From Schoenoplectus triqueter (taxonomy: Eukaryota; Streptophyta; Magnoliopsida; Poales; Cyperaceae), in contig CAXKVV010002144.1 in the NCBI GenBank assembly GCA_964058805.1, positions 1,426,001-1,490,000 of the forward strand: DNA of 64,000 nucleotides, read 5' to 3'. How positions within the stretch are numbered: the first letter of the stretch is position 1; every line of letters begins with the position of its first letter. The notes under the pieces are model-generated. The model was not told the DNA's origin. It searched no databases and was given only the letters and a program-made list of their open reading frames with translations. Both the position numbers and the translations under genes were made by a program. Shown here piece after piece: positions 35,588-47,823 of this stretch.

Positions 35588-36338
35588 TCGGGTCCCGTTT
35601 TCATGTTTTGCGCGCCCGAACTCGGTTTCGGCGGTACCGAGGGCGTCGGGTGTCGTTTTCATGTTTTGTGCGCCCGGACTCATTTTCGGCGGTACGGAGG
35701 GAGTCGTGTCCCGTTTTCATGTTTTGCGATCCCGGACTCGTTTTCGACGGTACCGAGGGCGTCGGTCCTGTTTTCATGTTTTGCGCTCCGCGACTCGTTT
35801 TCGGCGGTACCGATGGCGTCGGGACCCGTTTTCATGTTTTGCGCTCCCGGACTCGTTTTCGGCGGTATCGATGGCGTCGGGTCCCGTTTTTATGTTTTGC
35901 GCGCCCGAACACGGTTTCGGCGGTACAGAGGGCGTCGGGTCCCGTTTTCATGTTTTGCGCTCCCGGACTCGTTTTCGGCGGTACCGAGGGCGTCGGGTCC
36001 CGTTTTCATGTTTTGCGCTCCCCGACTCGTTTTCGGCGGTACCGATGGCGTCGGGACCCGTTTTCATGTTTTGCGCTCGCGGACTCGGTTTCGGCGGTCC
36101 CGAGGGAGTCGAGTCCCGTTTTCATGTTTTGCGCTCGCGGACTCGTTTTCGGCGGTACCGAGGGCGTCGGGTCCCGTTTTAATGTTTTGCGCTCCCCGAC
36201 TCGTTTTCGGCGGTACCGATGGCGTGGAGACCCGTTTTCATGTTTTGCGCTCTCGGACTCGTTTTCATGTTTTGCGCTCTCGGACTCGTTTTCATGTTTT
36301 GCGCCCCCGAACTCGTTTTCGGCGGTACCGAGGGCGTT
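35588..36338 (+). repeat. 751-bp segmental duplication, copy 2
   Basis: Partner of 33620-34370 at offset 1968 bp. After the block the two copies diverge: copy 1 continues with CCCGTGTTCATG, this one with CCCGTTTTCATG and GCGCTCCCGG. Confidence 0.88.
36260..36313 (+). repeat. Tandem pair of 27-bp half monomers
   Basis: Partner of 34292-34345 inside the 751-bp duplication. Both half monomers keep the 27-bp length. Confidence 0.88.
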
Positions 36339-39314
36339 GAGTCCCGTTTTCATGTTTTGCGCTCCCGGACTCGTTTTCGGCTGTACCGAGGGCGTCGGGT
36401 CCCGTTTTCATGTTTTGCGCGCCCGGACCCGGTTTCGGCGGTAACGAGGGAGTCGTGTCCCGTTTTCATGTTTTGCGCGCCGGGACCCGGTTTCGACGGT
36501 ATCGAGGGAGTCGTGTCCCGTTTTCATGTTTTGCGCGCCGGGACTCGGTTTCTGCGGTACCGAGGGAGTCGTGTCCCGTTTTCATGTTTTGCGCTCCCGG
36601 ACTCGGTTTCGGCGGTACCGAGGGCGTCGGGTCCCGTTTTCATGTTTTGCGCACCCGGACTCGTTTTCGGCGATACCGAGGGTGTCGGTCCCGTTTTCAG
36701 GTTTTGCGCTCCCCGACTCATTTTCGGTGGTACCGATGGCGTCGAGACCCGTTTTCATGTTTTGCGCTCCCGGGCTCGTTTTCGGCGGTACCGAGGGCGT
36801 CGGGTCTCGTTTTCATGTTTTGCGCTCCCGGACTCGTTTTCGGCTGTACCGATGGCGTCGAGACCCGTTTTCATGTTTTGCGCTCGCGGAATCGATTTTG
36901 GCCGTACCGAGGGCGTCGGGTCCCGTTTTCATGTTTTGCGCGCCCGAACTCGGTTTCGGCGGTACCGAGGGCTTCGGGTCCCGTTTTCATGTTTTGCACG
37001 CTCGGACTCGTTTTCGGCGGTACCGAGGGCGTCGGGTCCCGTGTTCATGTTTTGCGCTCCGCGACTCGTTTTCGGCGGTACCGATGGCGTCGGGACCCGT
37101 TTTCATGTTTTGCGCACCGGGACTCGATTTCGGCCGTACCGAGGGCGTCGGGTCCCGTTTTCATGTTTTGAGCTCCCCGACTCGTTTTCGGCGGTACCGA
37201 TGGCGTCGGGACCCGTTTTCATGTTTTGCGCTCTCGGACTCGATTTCGGCAGTACCGAGGGCGTCGGGTCTCGTTTTCTTGTTTTGCGCGCCCGAACTCG
37301 GTTTCGGCGGTACCGAGGGCATCGGATCCCATTATCAGGTTTTGCGCGCCCGAACTCTGTTTCGGCGGTACCGAGGGCGTCGGGTCCCGTTTTCATGTTT
37401 TGCTCTCCCCGACTCATTTTCGACGGTACCGATGGCGTCGAGACCCGTTTTCATGTTTTGCGCTCGCGGACTCGGTTACGGCGGTCCCGAGGGCGTCGTG
37501 TCCCGTTTTCATGTTTTGCGCTCCCGGACTCGGTTTCGGCGGTACCGAGGGCGTCGGGTCCCGTTTTCATGTTTTGCGCACCCGGACTCGTTTTCGGCGA
37601 TACCGAGGGTGTCGGTCCCGTTTTCAGGTTTTGCGCTACCCGACTCATTTTCGGTGGTACCAATGGCGTCGAGACCCGTTTTCATGTTTTGCGCTCCCGG
37701 GCTCGTTTTCGGCGGTACCGAGGGCGTCGGGTCCCGTTTAAATGTTTTGCTTTCCCCGACTCGTTTTCGGCGGTACCGATGGCGTCGGGTCCCGTGTTCA
37801 TGTTTTGCGCTCCGCGACTCGTTTTCGACTGTACCGACGGCGTCGGGACCCGTTTTCATGTTTTGCGCTGTCGGACTCGTTTTCGGCGGTACCGATGGCG
37901 ACGGGTCCCGTTTTCATGTTTTGCGCGCCCGAACTCGGTTTCGGCGGTATCGAGGGCGTCGGGTCCCGTTTTCATGTTTTGCGCTCCCGGACGCGTTTTC
38001 GGCGGTACCGAGGGCGTCGGGTCCCGTTTTCATGTTTTGCGCTCCGCGACTCGTTTTCGGCGGTACCGACGGCGTCGGGACCCGTTTTCATGTTTTGCGC
38101 TGTCGGACTCGTTTTCGGCGGTACCGATGGCGTCGGGTCCCGTTTTCATGTTTTGCGGGCCCGAACTCGATTTCGGCGGTATCGAGGGCGTCGGGTCCCG
38201 TTTTCACGTTTTGCGCGCCCGGACTCGGTGTCGGCAGTACCGAGGACGTCGGGACCCGTTATCATGTTTTGCGCTCCCGGACCCAGCTTCGGCGGTACCG
38301 AGGGCGTCGGGTCCCGTTTTCATGTTTTGCGCTCCCCGACTCAATTTCGGCGGTACCGATGGCGTCGAGACCCGTTTTCATGTTTTGGGCTCGCGGACTC
38401 GGTTTCGGCGGTACCGAGGGCGTCGGGTCCCGTTTTCATGTTTTGCGCTCCCCGACTCATTTTCGGCGGTACCGATGGCGTTGAGATCCGTTTTCATGTT
38501 TTGCGCTCGCGGACTCGGTTTCGGCGGTCCCGAGGGCGTCGAGTCCTGTTTTCATGTTGTGCGCCACCGGACTCGGTTTCGGCGGTACGGAGGGCGTCGG
38601 GTCCCGTTTGCATGTTTTGCTTTCCCCGACTCGTTTGCGGCGGTACTGTTGGCGTCGGGACCCGTTTTCATGTTTTGCGCCCTCGGACTCGGTTTCGGCA
38701 GTACCGAGGGCGTCGGGTCCCGTTTTCATGTTTTGCGCGCCCGACCTCGGTTTCGGTGGTACCGAGGGCGTCGGGTCTCGTTTTCATGTTTTGCACTACC
38801 GGACTCGTTTTCGGCGGTACCGACGGCGTCGGTCCTGTTTTCATGTTTTGCACTCCGCGACTCGTTTTCGGCGGTACCGATGGCGTCGGGACCCGTTTTC
38901 ATGTTTTGCGCTCTCTGACTCGGTTTCGGCAGTACCGAGGGCGTCGTGTCCCGTTTTCATGTTTTGCGCGCCCGAACTCGGTTTCGGCGGTATCGAGGGC
39001 GTCGGGTCTCGTTTTCATGATTTGCGCTCCCGGACTCGTTTTCGACGGTACCGCGGGCGTCGGGTCCCGTTTTCATGTTTTGCGCTCCCCGACTCGTTTG
39101 CGGCAATACCGTTGGCGTCGGGACCCGTTTTCATGTTTTGCGCTCACGGACTCGGTTTCGGCAATACCGAGGGCGTCGGGTCCCGTTTTCATGTTTTGCG
39201 CGCACGAACTCGGTTTCGGCGGTATCGAGGGCGTCGGGTCTCGTTTTCATGTTTTGCGCTCCCGGACTCGTTTTCGGCTGTACCGATGGCGTCGAGACCC
39301 GTTTTCATGTTTTG

Positions 39315-40183
39315 CGCTCGCGGACTCGATTTCGGCCGTACCGAGGGCGTCGGGTCCCGTTTTCATGTTTTGCGCGCCGGAACTCGGTTTCGGCGGTACC
39401 GAGGGCTTCGGGTCCCGTTTTCATGTTTTGCACGCCCGGACTCGTTTTCGGCGGTGCCGAGGGCGTCGGTTCCCGTGTTCATGTTTTGCGCTCCGCGACT
39501 CGTTTTCGGCGGTACCGATGGCGTCGGGACCCGTTTTCATGTTTTGCGCACCGGGACTCGATTTCGGCCGTACCGAGGGCGTCGGGTCCCGTTTTCATGT
39601 TTTGAGCTCCCCGACTCGTTTTCGGCGGTACCGATGGCGTCGGGACCCGTTTTCATGTTTTGCGCTCTCGGACTCGATTTCGGCAGTACCGAGGGCGTCG
39701 GGTCCCGTTTTCTTGTTTTGCACGCCCGAACTCGGTTTCGGCGGTACCGAGGGCATCGGGTCCCATTATCATGTTTTGCGCGCCCGAACTCTGTTTCGGC
39801 GGTACCGAGGGCGTCGGGTCCCGTTTTCATGTTTTGCTCTCCCCGACTCATTTTCGACGGTACCGATGGCGTCGAGACCCGTTTTCATGTTTTGCGCTCG
39901 CGGACTCGGTTACGGCGGTCCCGAGGGCGTCGTGTCCCGTTTTCATGTTTTGCGCTCCCGGACTCGGTTTCGGCGGTATCGAGGGCGTCGGGTCCCGTTT
40001 TCATGTTTTGCGCACCCGGACTCGTTTTCGGCGATACCGAGGGTGTCGGTCCCGTTTTCAGGTTTTGCGCTCCCCGACTCATTTTCGGTGGTACCGATGG
40101 CGTCGAGACCCGTTTTCATGTTTTGCGCTCCCGGGCTCGTTTTCGGCGGTACCGAGGGCGTCGGGTCTCGTTTTCATGTTTTG
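39315..40183 (+). repeat. 869-bp (15-monomer) higher-order unit, copy 1
   Basis: This unit runs from GCGCTCGCGGACTCGATTTC to the GGGCTCGTTTTCGGC / GTCGGGTCTCG monomer and is followed at once by a second copy. Offset 869 bp equals 15 monomers minus 1 bp. It contains GTTACGGCGGTCCCGAGG, CATCGGGTCCCATTATCATG and GGTGTCGGTCCCG variants in the same order as the partner. About six single-base differences were seen. Ends are approximate. Confidence 0.88.
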
Positions 40184-41032
40184 CGCACCCGGACTCGATT
40201 TCGGCCGTACCGAGTGCGTCGGGTCCCGTTTTCATGTTTTGCGCGCCCGAACTTGGTTTCGGCGGTACCGAGGGCTTCGGGTCCCGTTTTCATGTTTTGC
40301 ACGCCCGGACTCGTTTTCGGCGGTACCGAGGGCGTCGGGTCCCGTGTTCATGTTTTGCGCTCCGCGACTCGTTTTCGGCGGTACCGATGGCGTCGGGACC
40401 CGTTTTCATGTTTTGCGCACCGGGACTCGATTTCGGCCGTACCGAGGGCGTCGGGTCCCGTTTTCATGTTTTGAGCTCCCCGACTCGTTTTCGGCGGTAC
40501 CGATGGCGTCGGGACCCGTTTTCATGTTTTGCGCTCTCGGACTCGATTTCGGCAGAACCGAGGGCGTCGGGTCCCGTTTTCTTGTTTTGCGCGCCCGAAC
40601 TCGGTTTCGGCGGTACCGAGGGCATCGGGTCCCATTATCATGTTTTGCGCGCCCGAACTCGGTTTCAGCGGTACCGAGGGCGTCGGGTCCCGTTTTCATG
40701 TTTTGCTCTCCCCGACTCATTTTCGACGGTACCGATGGCGTCGAGACCCGTTTTCATGTTTTGCGCTCGCGGACTCGGTTACGGCGGTCCCGAGGGCGTC
40801 GTGTCCCGTTTTCATGTTTTGCGCTCCCGGACTCGGTTTCGGCGGTACCGAGGGCGTCGGGTCCCGTTTTCAAGTTTTGCGCACCCGGACTCGTTTTCGG
40901 CGATACCGAGGGTGTCGGTCCCGTTTTCAGGTTTTGCGCTCCCCGACTCATTTTCGGTGGTACCGATGGCGTCGAGACCCGTTTTCATGTTTTGCGCTCC
41001 CGGGCTCGTTTTCGGCGGTACCGAGGGCGTCG
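40184..41032 (+). repeat. 869-bp (15-monomer) higher-order unit, copy 2
   Basis: Tandem partner of 39315-40183, with differences such as GGCAGAACC for GGCAGTACC and CAAGTTTTGCGC for CATGTTTTGCGC. It leaves the unit at a CCCGTGTTCATG monomer near 41036, where copy 1 has GTCGGGTCTCG. Confidence 0.87.
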
Positions 41033-44000
41033 GGTCCCGTGTTCATGTTTTGCGCTCCGCGACTCATTTTCGACGGTACCGACGGCGTCGGGACCCGTTT
41101 TCATGTTTTGCTCTGTCGGACTCGTTTTCGGCGGTACCGATGGCGACGGGTCCCGTTTTCATGTTTTGCGCGCCCGAACTTGGTTTCGGCGGTATCGAGG
41201 GCGTCGGGTCCCGTTTTCATGTTTTGCGCTCCCGGACTCGTTTTTGGCGGTACCGAGGGCGTCGGGTCCCGTTTTCATGTTTTGCGCTCCGCGACTCGTT
41301 TTCGGCGGTACCGACGGCGTCGGGACCCGTTTTCATGTTTTGCGCTGTCGGACTCGTTTTCGGCGGTACCGATGGCGTCGGGTCCCGTTTTCATGTTTTG
41401 CGGGCCCGAACTCGATTTCGGCGGTATCGAGGGCGTCGGGTCCCGTTTTCATGTTTTGCGCTCCCGAACTCGTTTTCGGCGGTATTGAGGGCGTCAGGTC
41501 CCGTTTTCATGTTTTGCGCTCCGCGACTCGTTTTCGGCGCTACCGATGGCGTCGAGACCCGTTTTCAAGTTTTGCGCGCCCGGACTCATTTTCAGCGGTA
41601 CAGAGGGCGACGGATCCCAATTTCATGTTTTGCGCGCCCAGATTCGTTTTCGGCGGTACCGAGGGCGTCGGGTCCCGTTTTCTTAATTTGGGCGCTCGAA
41701 CTCGTTTTCGGCGGTACCGAGGGCGTCGGGTCCCGTTTTCACGTTTTGCGCGCCCGGACTCGGTGTCGGCTGTACCGAGGACGTCGGGACCCGTAATCAT
41801 GTTTTGCGCAGTCGGACTCGTTTTCGGCGGTACCGAGGGCGTCGGGTCCCGTTTTCATGTTTTGCGCGCCCGAACTCGGTTTCGGCGGTATCGAGGGCGT
41901 CGGGTCCCGTTTTCATATTTTGCGCTCCCGGATTCATTTTCGGCGGTACCGAGGGCGTCGGGTGCCGTTTTCATGTTTTGCGCTCCGCGACTTGTTTTCG
42001 GCGGTACCGATGGCGTCGAGACCCGTTTTCAAGTTTTGCGCGCCCGGACTCATTTTCGGCGGTACAGAGGGCGACGGATCCAAATTTCATGTTTTTGCAC
42101 GCCCGGATTCGTTTTCGGCGGTACCGAGGGCGTCGGGTCCCGTTTACTTAATTTGGGCGATCGAACTCGTTTTCGGCGGTACCGAGGGCATCGGGTCCCG
42201 TTTTCATGTTTTGCGCGCCCGGACTTGGTGTCGGCAGTACCGAGGACGTCGGGACCCGTTATCATGTTTTGCGCTCCCGGACCCGGCTTCGGCAGTATCG
42301 AGGGCGTCGGGTCCCGTTTTCATGTTTTGCGCTCCCCGACTCATTTTCGGCGGTACCGATGGCGTCGAGACCCGTTTACATGTTTTGGGTTCGCGGACTC
42401 GGTTTCGGCGGTACCGAGGGCGTCGGGTCCCGTTTTCATGTTTTGCGCTCCCCGACTCATTCTCGGCGGTACCGATGGCGTTGAGATCCGTTTTCATGTT
42501 TTGCGCTCGCGGACTCGGTTTCGGCGGTCCCGAGGGCGTCGAGTCCCGTTTTCATGTTGTGCGCCACCGGACTCGGTTTCGGCGGTACCGAGGGCGTCGG
42601 GTCCTGTTTTCATGTTTTGCGCACCCGGACTCGTTTCGGCGGTACCGAGGGCGTCGGGTCCCGTTTTCATGTTTTGCGCTCCCGGGCTCGTTTTCGGCGG
42701 TACCGAGGGCGTCGGGTCCCGTTTGCATGTTTTGCTTTCCCCGACTCGTTTGCGGCGGTACCGTTGGCGTCGGGACCCGTTTTCATGTTTTGCGCTCGCG
42801 GACTCGGTTTCGGCAGTACCGAGGGCGTCGTGTCACGTTTTCATGTTTTGCCCGCCCGACCTCTGTTTCGGCGGTACCGAGGGCGTCGGGTCCCGTTTTC
42901 ATGTTTTGCGACCCCGGACTCGTTTTCGACGGTACCGAGGGCGGCGGGTCCCGTGTTCATGTTTTGCGCTCCGCGACTCGTTTTCGGCGGTACCGACGGC
43001 GTCGGGACCCGTTTTCATGTTTTGCGCTGTCGGACTCGTTTTCGCCGGTACCGATGGCGTCGGGTCCCGTTTTCATGTTTTGCGCTCACGGACTCGTTTT
43101 CGGCGGTACCGAGGGCGTCGGGTCCCGTTTTCATGTTTTGCACTCCCGAACTCGTTTTCGGCGGTACCGAGGGCGTCGGGTCCCATTTTCATGTTTTGCG
43201 CTCCCCGACTCGTTTTCGGCGGGACCGATGGCGTCGGGACCCGTTTTCATGTTTTGCGCTCGCGGACTTGGTTTCGGCGGTCCCGAGGGAGTCGAGTCCC
43301 GTTTTCATGTTTTGCGCTCCCGGACTCGTTTTCGGCTGTACCGAGGGCGTCGGGTCCCGTTTTCATGTTTTGCGCGCCCAGACCCGATTTCGGCGGTACC
43401 GAGGGAGTTGTGTCCCGTTTTCATGTTTTGCGCGCCTGGACCCGGTTTCGTCGGTACCGTGGGCGTCGGGTCCCGTTTTCATGTTTTGCGCTCCCCGACT
43501 CATTTTCGACGGTACCGATGGCGTCGGGACCCGTTTTCATGTTTTGCACTCGCGGACTCGGTATCGGCGGTACCGAGGGCGTCGGTCCCGTTTTCATGTT
43601 TTGCGCTCCCCGACTCGTTTTCGGCGGTACCGACGGCGTCGGGACCCGTTTTCATGTTTTGCGCTCTCGGACTCGATTTCGGCCGTACCGAGGGCGTCGG
43701 GTCCCGTTTTCATGTTTTGCGCGCCCGAACTCGGTTTCGGCGGTACCGAGGGCGTCGGGTCCCGTTTTCATTGTTTTGCGCCCCCGCACCCGTTTTCGGC
43801 GGTACCGAGGGCGTCGGGTCCCGTGTTCATGTTTTGCGCTCCCCGACTCGTTTTCGGCGGTACCGATGGCGTCGAGACCCGTTTTCATGTTTTGCGCTCC
43901 GTGACTCGTTTTCGGCGGTACCGATGGCGTCGGGACCCGTTTTCATGTTTTGCCACCCGAACTCGGTTTCGGCGGTACCGAGGGCTTCGGGTCCCGTTTT

Positions 44001-45335
44001 CATGTTTTGCGACCCCGGACTCGTTTTCGACGGTACCGAGGGCGGCGGGTCCCGTGTTCATGTTTTGCGCTCCGCGACTCGTTTTCGGCGGTACCGACGG
44101 CGTCGGGACCCGTTTTCATGTTTTGCGCTGTCGGACTCGTTTTCGCCGGTACCGATGGCGTCGGGTCCCGTTTTCATGTTTTGCGCTCACGGACTCGTTT
44201 TCGGCGGTACCGAGGGCGTCGGGTCCCGTTTTCATGTTTTACGCTCCGCGACTCGTTTTCGGCGGTACCGATGGCGTCGAGACCCGTTTTCATGTTTTGC
44301 GCTCCCCGACTCATTTTCGGCGGTACCGATGGCGTTGAGATCCGTTTTCATGTTTTGCGCTCGCGGACTCGGTTTCGGCGGTCCCGAGGGCGTCGAGTCC
44401 CGTTTTCATGTTGTGCGCCACCGGACTCGGTTTCGGCGGTACCGAGGGCGTCGGGTCCCGTTTTCATGTTTTGCGCACCCGGACTCGTTTCGGCGGTACC
44501 GAGGGCGTCGGGTCCCGTTTTCATGTTTTGCGCTCCCGGGCTCGTTTTTGGTGGTACCGAGGGCGTCGGGTCCCGTTTGCATGTTTTGCTTTCCCCGACT
44601 CGTTTGCGGCGGTACCGTTGGCGTCAGGACCCGTTTTCATGTTTTGCTCTCCCGGACTCAGTTTCGGCGGTACCGAGGGCGTCGGGTCCCGTTTTCATGT
44701 TTTGCGCGCCCGACCTCGGTTTCGGCGGTACCGAGGGCGTCGGGTCTCGTTTTCATGTTTTGCGCTTCCGGACTCGTTTTCGGCGGTACCGAGGTCGTCG
44801 GTCCGGTTTTCATGTTTTGCGCTCCCCGACTCGTTTGCGGCGGTACCGTTGGCGTCGGGACCCGTTTTCTTGGTTTGCGCTCTCGGACTCAGTTTCGGCA
44901 GTACCGAGGGAGTCGAGTCCCGTTTACATGTTTTGCGCGCCCGACCTCGGTTTCGGTGGTACCGAGGGCGTCGGGTCGCGTTTTCATGTTTTGCGCTCCC
45001 GGACTCGTTTTCGGCGGTACCGACGGCGTCGGTCCTGTTTTCATGTTTTGCGCTCCGCGACTCGTTTTCGGCGGTACCGATGGCGTCGGGACCCGTTTTC
45101 ATGTTTTGCGCTCTCGGACTCGTTTTCGGCGGTATCGATGGCGTCGGGTCCCGTTTTTATGTTTTGCGCGCCCGAACTCGGTTTCGTCGGTACAGAGGGC
45201 GTCGGGTCCCGTTTTCATGTTTTGCGCACCCGGACTCGTTTTCGGCGGTACCGAGGGCGTCGGGTCCCGTTTGCATGTTTTGCTCTCCCCGACTCGTTTG
45301 CGGCGGTACCGTTGGCGTCGGGACCCGTTTTCATT

Positions 45336-46085
45336 TTTTGCGCTCGCGGACTCGGCTTCGGCGGTCCCGAGGGAGTCGAGTCCCGTTTTCTTGTTTTGCG
45401 CTCCCGGACTTGTTTTCGGCTGTACCGAGGGCGTCGGGTCCCGTTTTCATGTTTTGCGCGCCCGGACCCGGTTTTCGGCGGTACCGAGGGAGTCGTGTCC
45501 CGTTTTCATGTTTTGCGTGCCTGGACCTGGTTTCGTCGGTACCGAGGGCGTCGGGTCCCATTTTCATGTTTTGCGCTCCGCGACTCATTTTCGACGGTAC
45601 CGATGGTGTCGAGACCCGTTTTCATGTTTTGCGCTCGCGGACTCGGTATCGGCGGTCCCGAGGGCGTCGAGTCCCGTTTTCATGTTTTGCCCTCCCGGAC
45701 TCGTTTTCGGCGGTACCGAGGGTGTCGGGTCCCGTTTTCCTGTTTTGCGCAGCCGGACTCGTTTTCGGCGGTACCGAGTGCGTCGGTCCCGTTTTCATGT
45801 TTTGCGCTCCCCGACTCGTTTTCGGCGGTACCGATGGCGTCGGGACCCGTTTTCATGTTTTGCGCTCCCGGACCCGGTTTCGGCGGTACCGAGGGCGTCG
45901 GGTCCCGTTTTCATATTTTGCGCGCCCGAACGCGGTTTCGGCGGTACTGAGGGCGTCGGGTCCCGTTTTCATGTTTTGCGCCCCCGGACTCGTTTTCGGC
46001 GGTACCGAGGGCGTCGGGTCCCGTGTTCATGTTTTGCGCTCCCCGACTCGTTTTCGGCGGTACCGATGGCGTCGGGACCCGTTTT
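45336..46085 (+). repeat. 750-bp segmental duplication, copy 1 (partner 47074-47823)
   Basis: This block begins with GCGCTCGCGGACTCGGC and ends in GATGGCGTCGGGACCCG, and repeats at an offset of 1738 bp (30 monomers minus 2). It includes the GTGCCTGGACC or GCGCCTGGACC monomer with TTTCGTCGG, and the GTACTGAGGGCG monomer. Several single-base differences were seen, for example GTTTTCGGCGG at 45472 with one extra T. Confidence 0.83.
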
Positions 46086-47073
46086 CATGGTTTGCGCTCT
46101 CGGACTCGATTTCGGCAGTACCGAGGGCGTCGGGTCCCGTTTTCATGTTTTGCGCCCCCGGACTCATTTTCGGCGGTACCGAGGGCGTCGGGTCCCGTAT
46201 TCTTATTTTGCGCTCCCCGACTCGTTTTTGGCAGTACCGATGGTGTCGGGACCCGTTTTCATGTTTTGCGCTCTCGGACTCCATTTCGGCTGTACCGAGG
46301 GCGTCGAGACCCGTTTTCATGTTTTGCGAGCCCGAACTCGGTTTCGGCGGTCCCGAGGGCGTTGAGTCCCGTTTTCATGTTGTGCGCCACCGGACTCGGT
46401 TTCGGCGGTACCGAGGGCGTCGGGTCCCGTTTTCATGTTTTGCGCACCCGGACTCGTTTCGGCGGTACCGAGGGCGTCGGGTCCCGTTTTCATGTTTTGC
46501 GCTCCCGGGCTCGTTTTCGGCGGTACCGAGGGCGTCGGGTCCCGTTTGCATGTTTTGCTTTCCCCGACTCGTTTGCGGCGGTACCGTTGGCTTCGGGACC
46601 CGTTTTCTTGTTTTGCGCTCTCGGACTCAGTTTCGGCAGTACCGAGGGCGTCGGGTCCCGTTTTCATGTTTTGCGCGCCCGACCTCGGTTTCGGTGGTAC
46701 CGAGGGCGTCGGGTCTCGTTTTCATGTTTTGCGCTCCCGGACTCGTTTTCGGCGGTACCGACGGCGTCGGTCCTGTTTTCATGTTTTGCCCTCCGCGACT
46801 CGTTTTCGGCGGTACCGATGGCGTCGGGACCCGTTTTCATGTTTTGCGCTCTCGGACTCGTTTTCGGCGGTATCGATGGCGTCGGATCCCGTTTTTATGT
46901 TTTGCGCGCCCGAACTCGGTTTCGGCGGTATAGAGGGCGTCGGGTCCCGTTTTCAAGTTTTGCGCTCCCGGACTCGTTTTCGGCGGTACCGAGGGCGTCG
47001 GGTCCCGTTTTCATGGATTGCGCTCCCCGACTCGTTTTCGGCGGTATCGATGGCGTCGGGACCCGTTTTCAAT

Positions 47074-47823
47074 TTTTGCGCTCGCGGACTCGGCTTCGGC
47101 GGTCCCGAGGGAGTCGAGTCCCGTTTTCTTGTTTTGCGCTCCCGGACTCGTTTTCGGCTGTATCGAGGGCGTCGGGTCCCGTTTTCATGTTTTGCGCGCC
47201 CGGACCCGGTTTCGGCGGTACCGAGGGAGTCGTGTCCCGTTTTCATGTTTTGCGCGCCTGGACCCGGTTTCGTCGGTACCGAGGGCGTCGGGTCCCATTT
47301 TCATGTTTTGCGCTCCCCGACTCATTTTCGACGGTACCGATGGCGTCGAGACCCGTTTTCATGTTTTGCGCTCGCGGACTCGGTATCGGCGGTCCCGAGG
47401 GCGTCGAGTCCCGTTTTCATGTTTTGCGCTCCCGGACTCGTTTTCGGCGGTACCGAGGGTGTCGGGTCCCGTTTTCCTGTTTTGCGCACCCGGACTCGTT
47501 TTCGGCGGTACCGAGTGCGTCGGTCCCGTTTTCATGTTTTGCGCTCCCCGACTCGTTTTCGGCGGTACCGATGGCGTCGGGACCCGTTTTCATGTTTTGC
47601 GCTCCCGGACCCGGTTTCGGCGGTACCGAGGGCGTCGGGTCCCGTTTTCATATTTTGCGCGTCCGAACGCGGTTTCGGCGGTACTGAGGGCGTCGGGTCC
47701 CGTTTTCATGTTTTGCGCCCCCGGACTCGTTTTCGGCGGTACCGAGGGCGTCGGGTCCCGTGTTCATGTTTTGCGCTCCCCGACTCGTTTTCGGCGGTAC
47801 CGATGGCGTCGGGACCCGTTTTC
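47074..47823 (+). repeat. 750-bp segmental duplication, copy 2 (partner 45336-46085)
   Basis: Same order of variant monomers as 45336-46085 at offset 1738 bp. The copies part where this one continues with GCGCTCCCGGACTCGATGTC. Confidence 0.83.

Larger units (their letters stand above)
33071..36340 (+). repeat. 58-bp satellite array, domain H (751-bp direct duplication)
   Basis: Ordinary monomers. The main structure is a duplicated block, 33620-34370 and 35588-36338, described separately. The sequence between the copies has mixed GCGCTCCCGG monomers, a single CTTAATTTGGG monomer near 35252 and GTTAGCGTCGGG and CGTCGAGTTTCG variants. The paired CTTAATTTG structure of domain G is absent after about 33052. 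Confidence 0.9.
36341..42500 (+). repeat. 58-bp satellite array, domain I (15-monomer higher-order repeat)
   Basis: The domain contains three related blocks with the landmark CACGCCCGGACTCG (CACGCTCGG in the first) at 36997, 39431 and 40300. The last two form an 869-bp tandem unit, and the first lies 2434 bp before the second (42 monomers minus 2). Near 41560-41800 and 42010-42260 two shortened copies of the five-monomer cassette return, with ACAGAGGGCGACGGATCC and a single CTTAATTTGGG monomer (41684) or its ACTTAATTTGGGCGATCG variant (42146). Confidence 0.9.

Noticed and set aside
36006..36353. Families of - strand open frames of about 65-116 codons repeated throughout, with protein-like lysine-rich sequences
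   Set aside because: Each starts at the ATG and ends at the TGA in the same ACATGAAAAC motif of the monomer, so length is set by the number of monomers between in-frame copies. They are products of repeat arithmetic.
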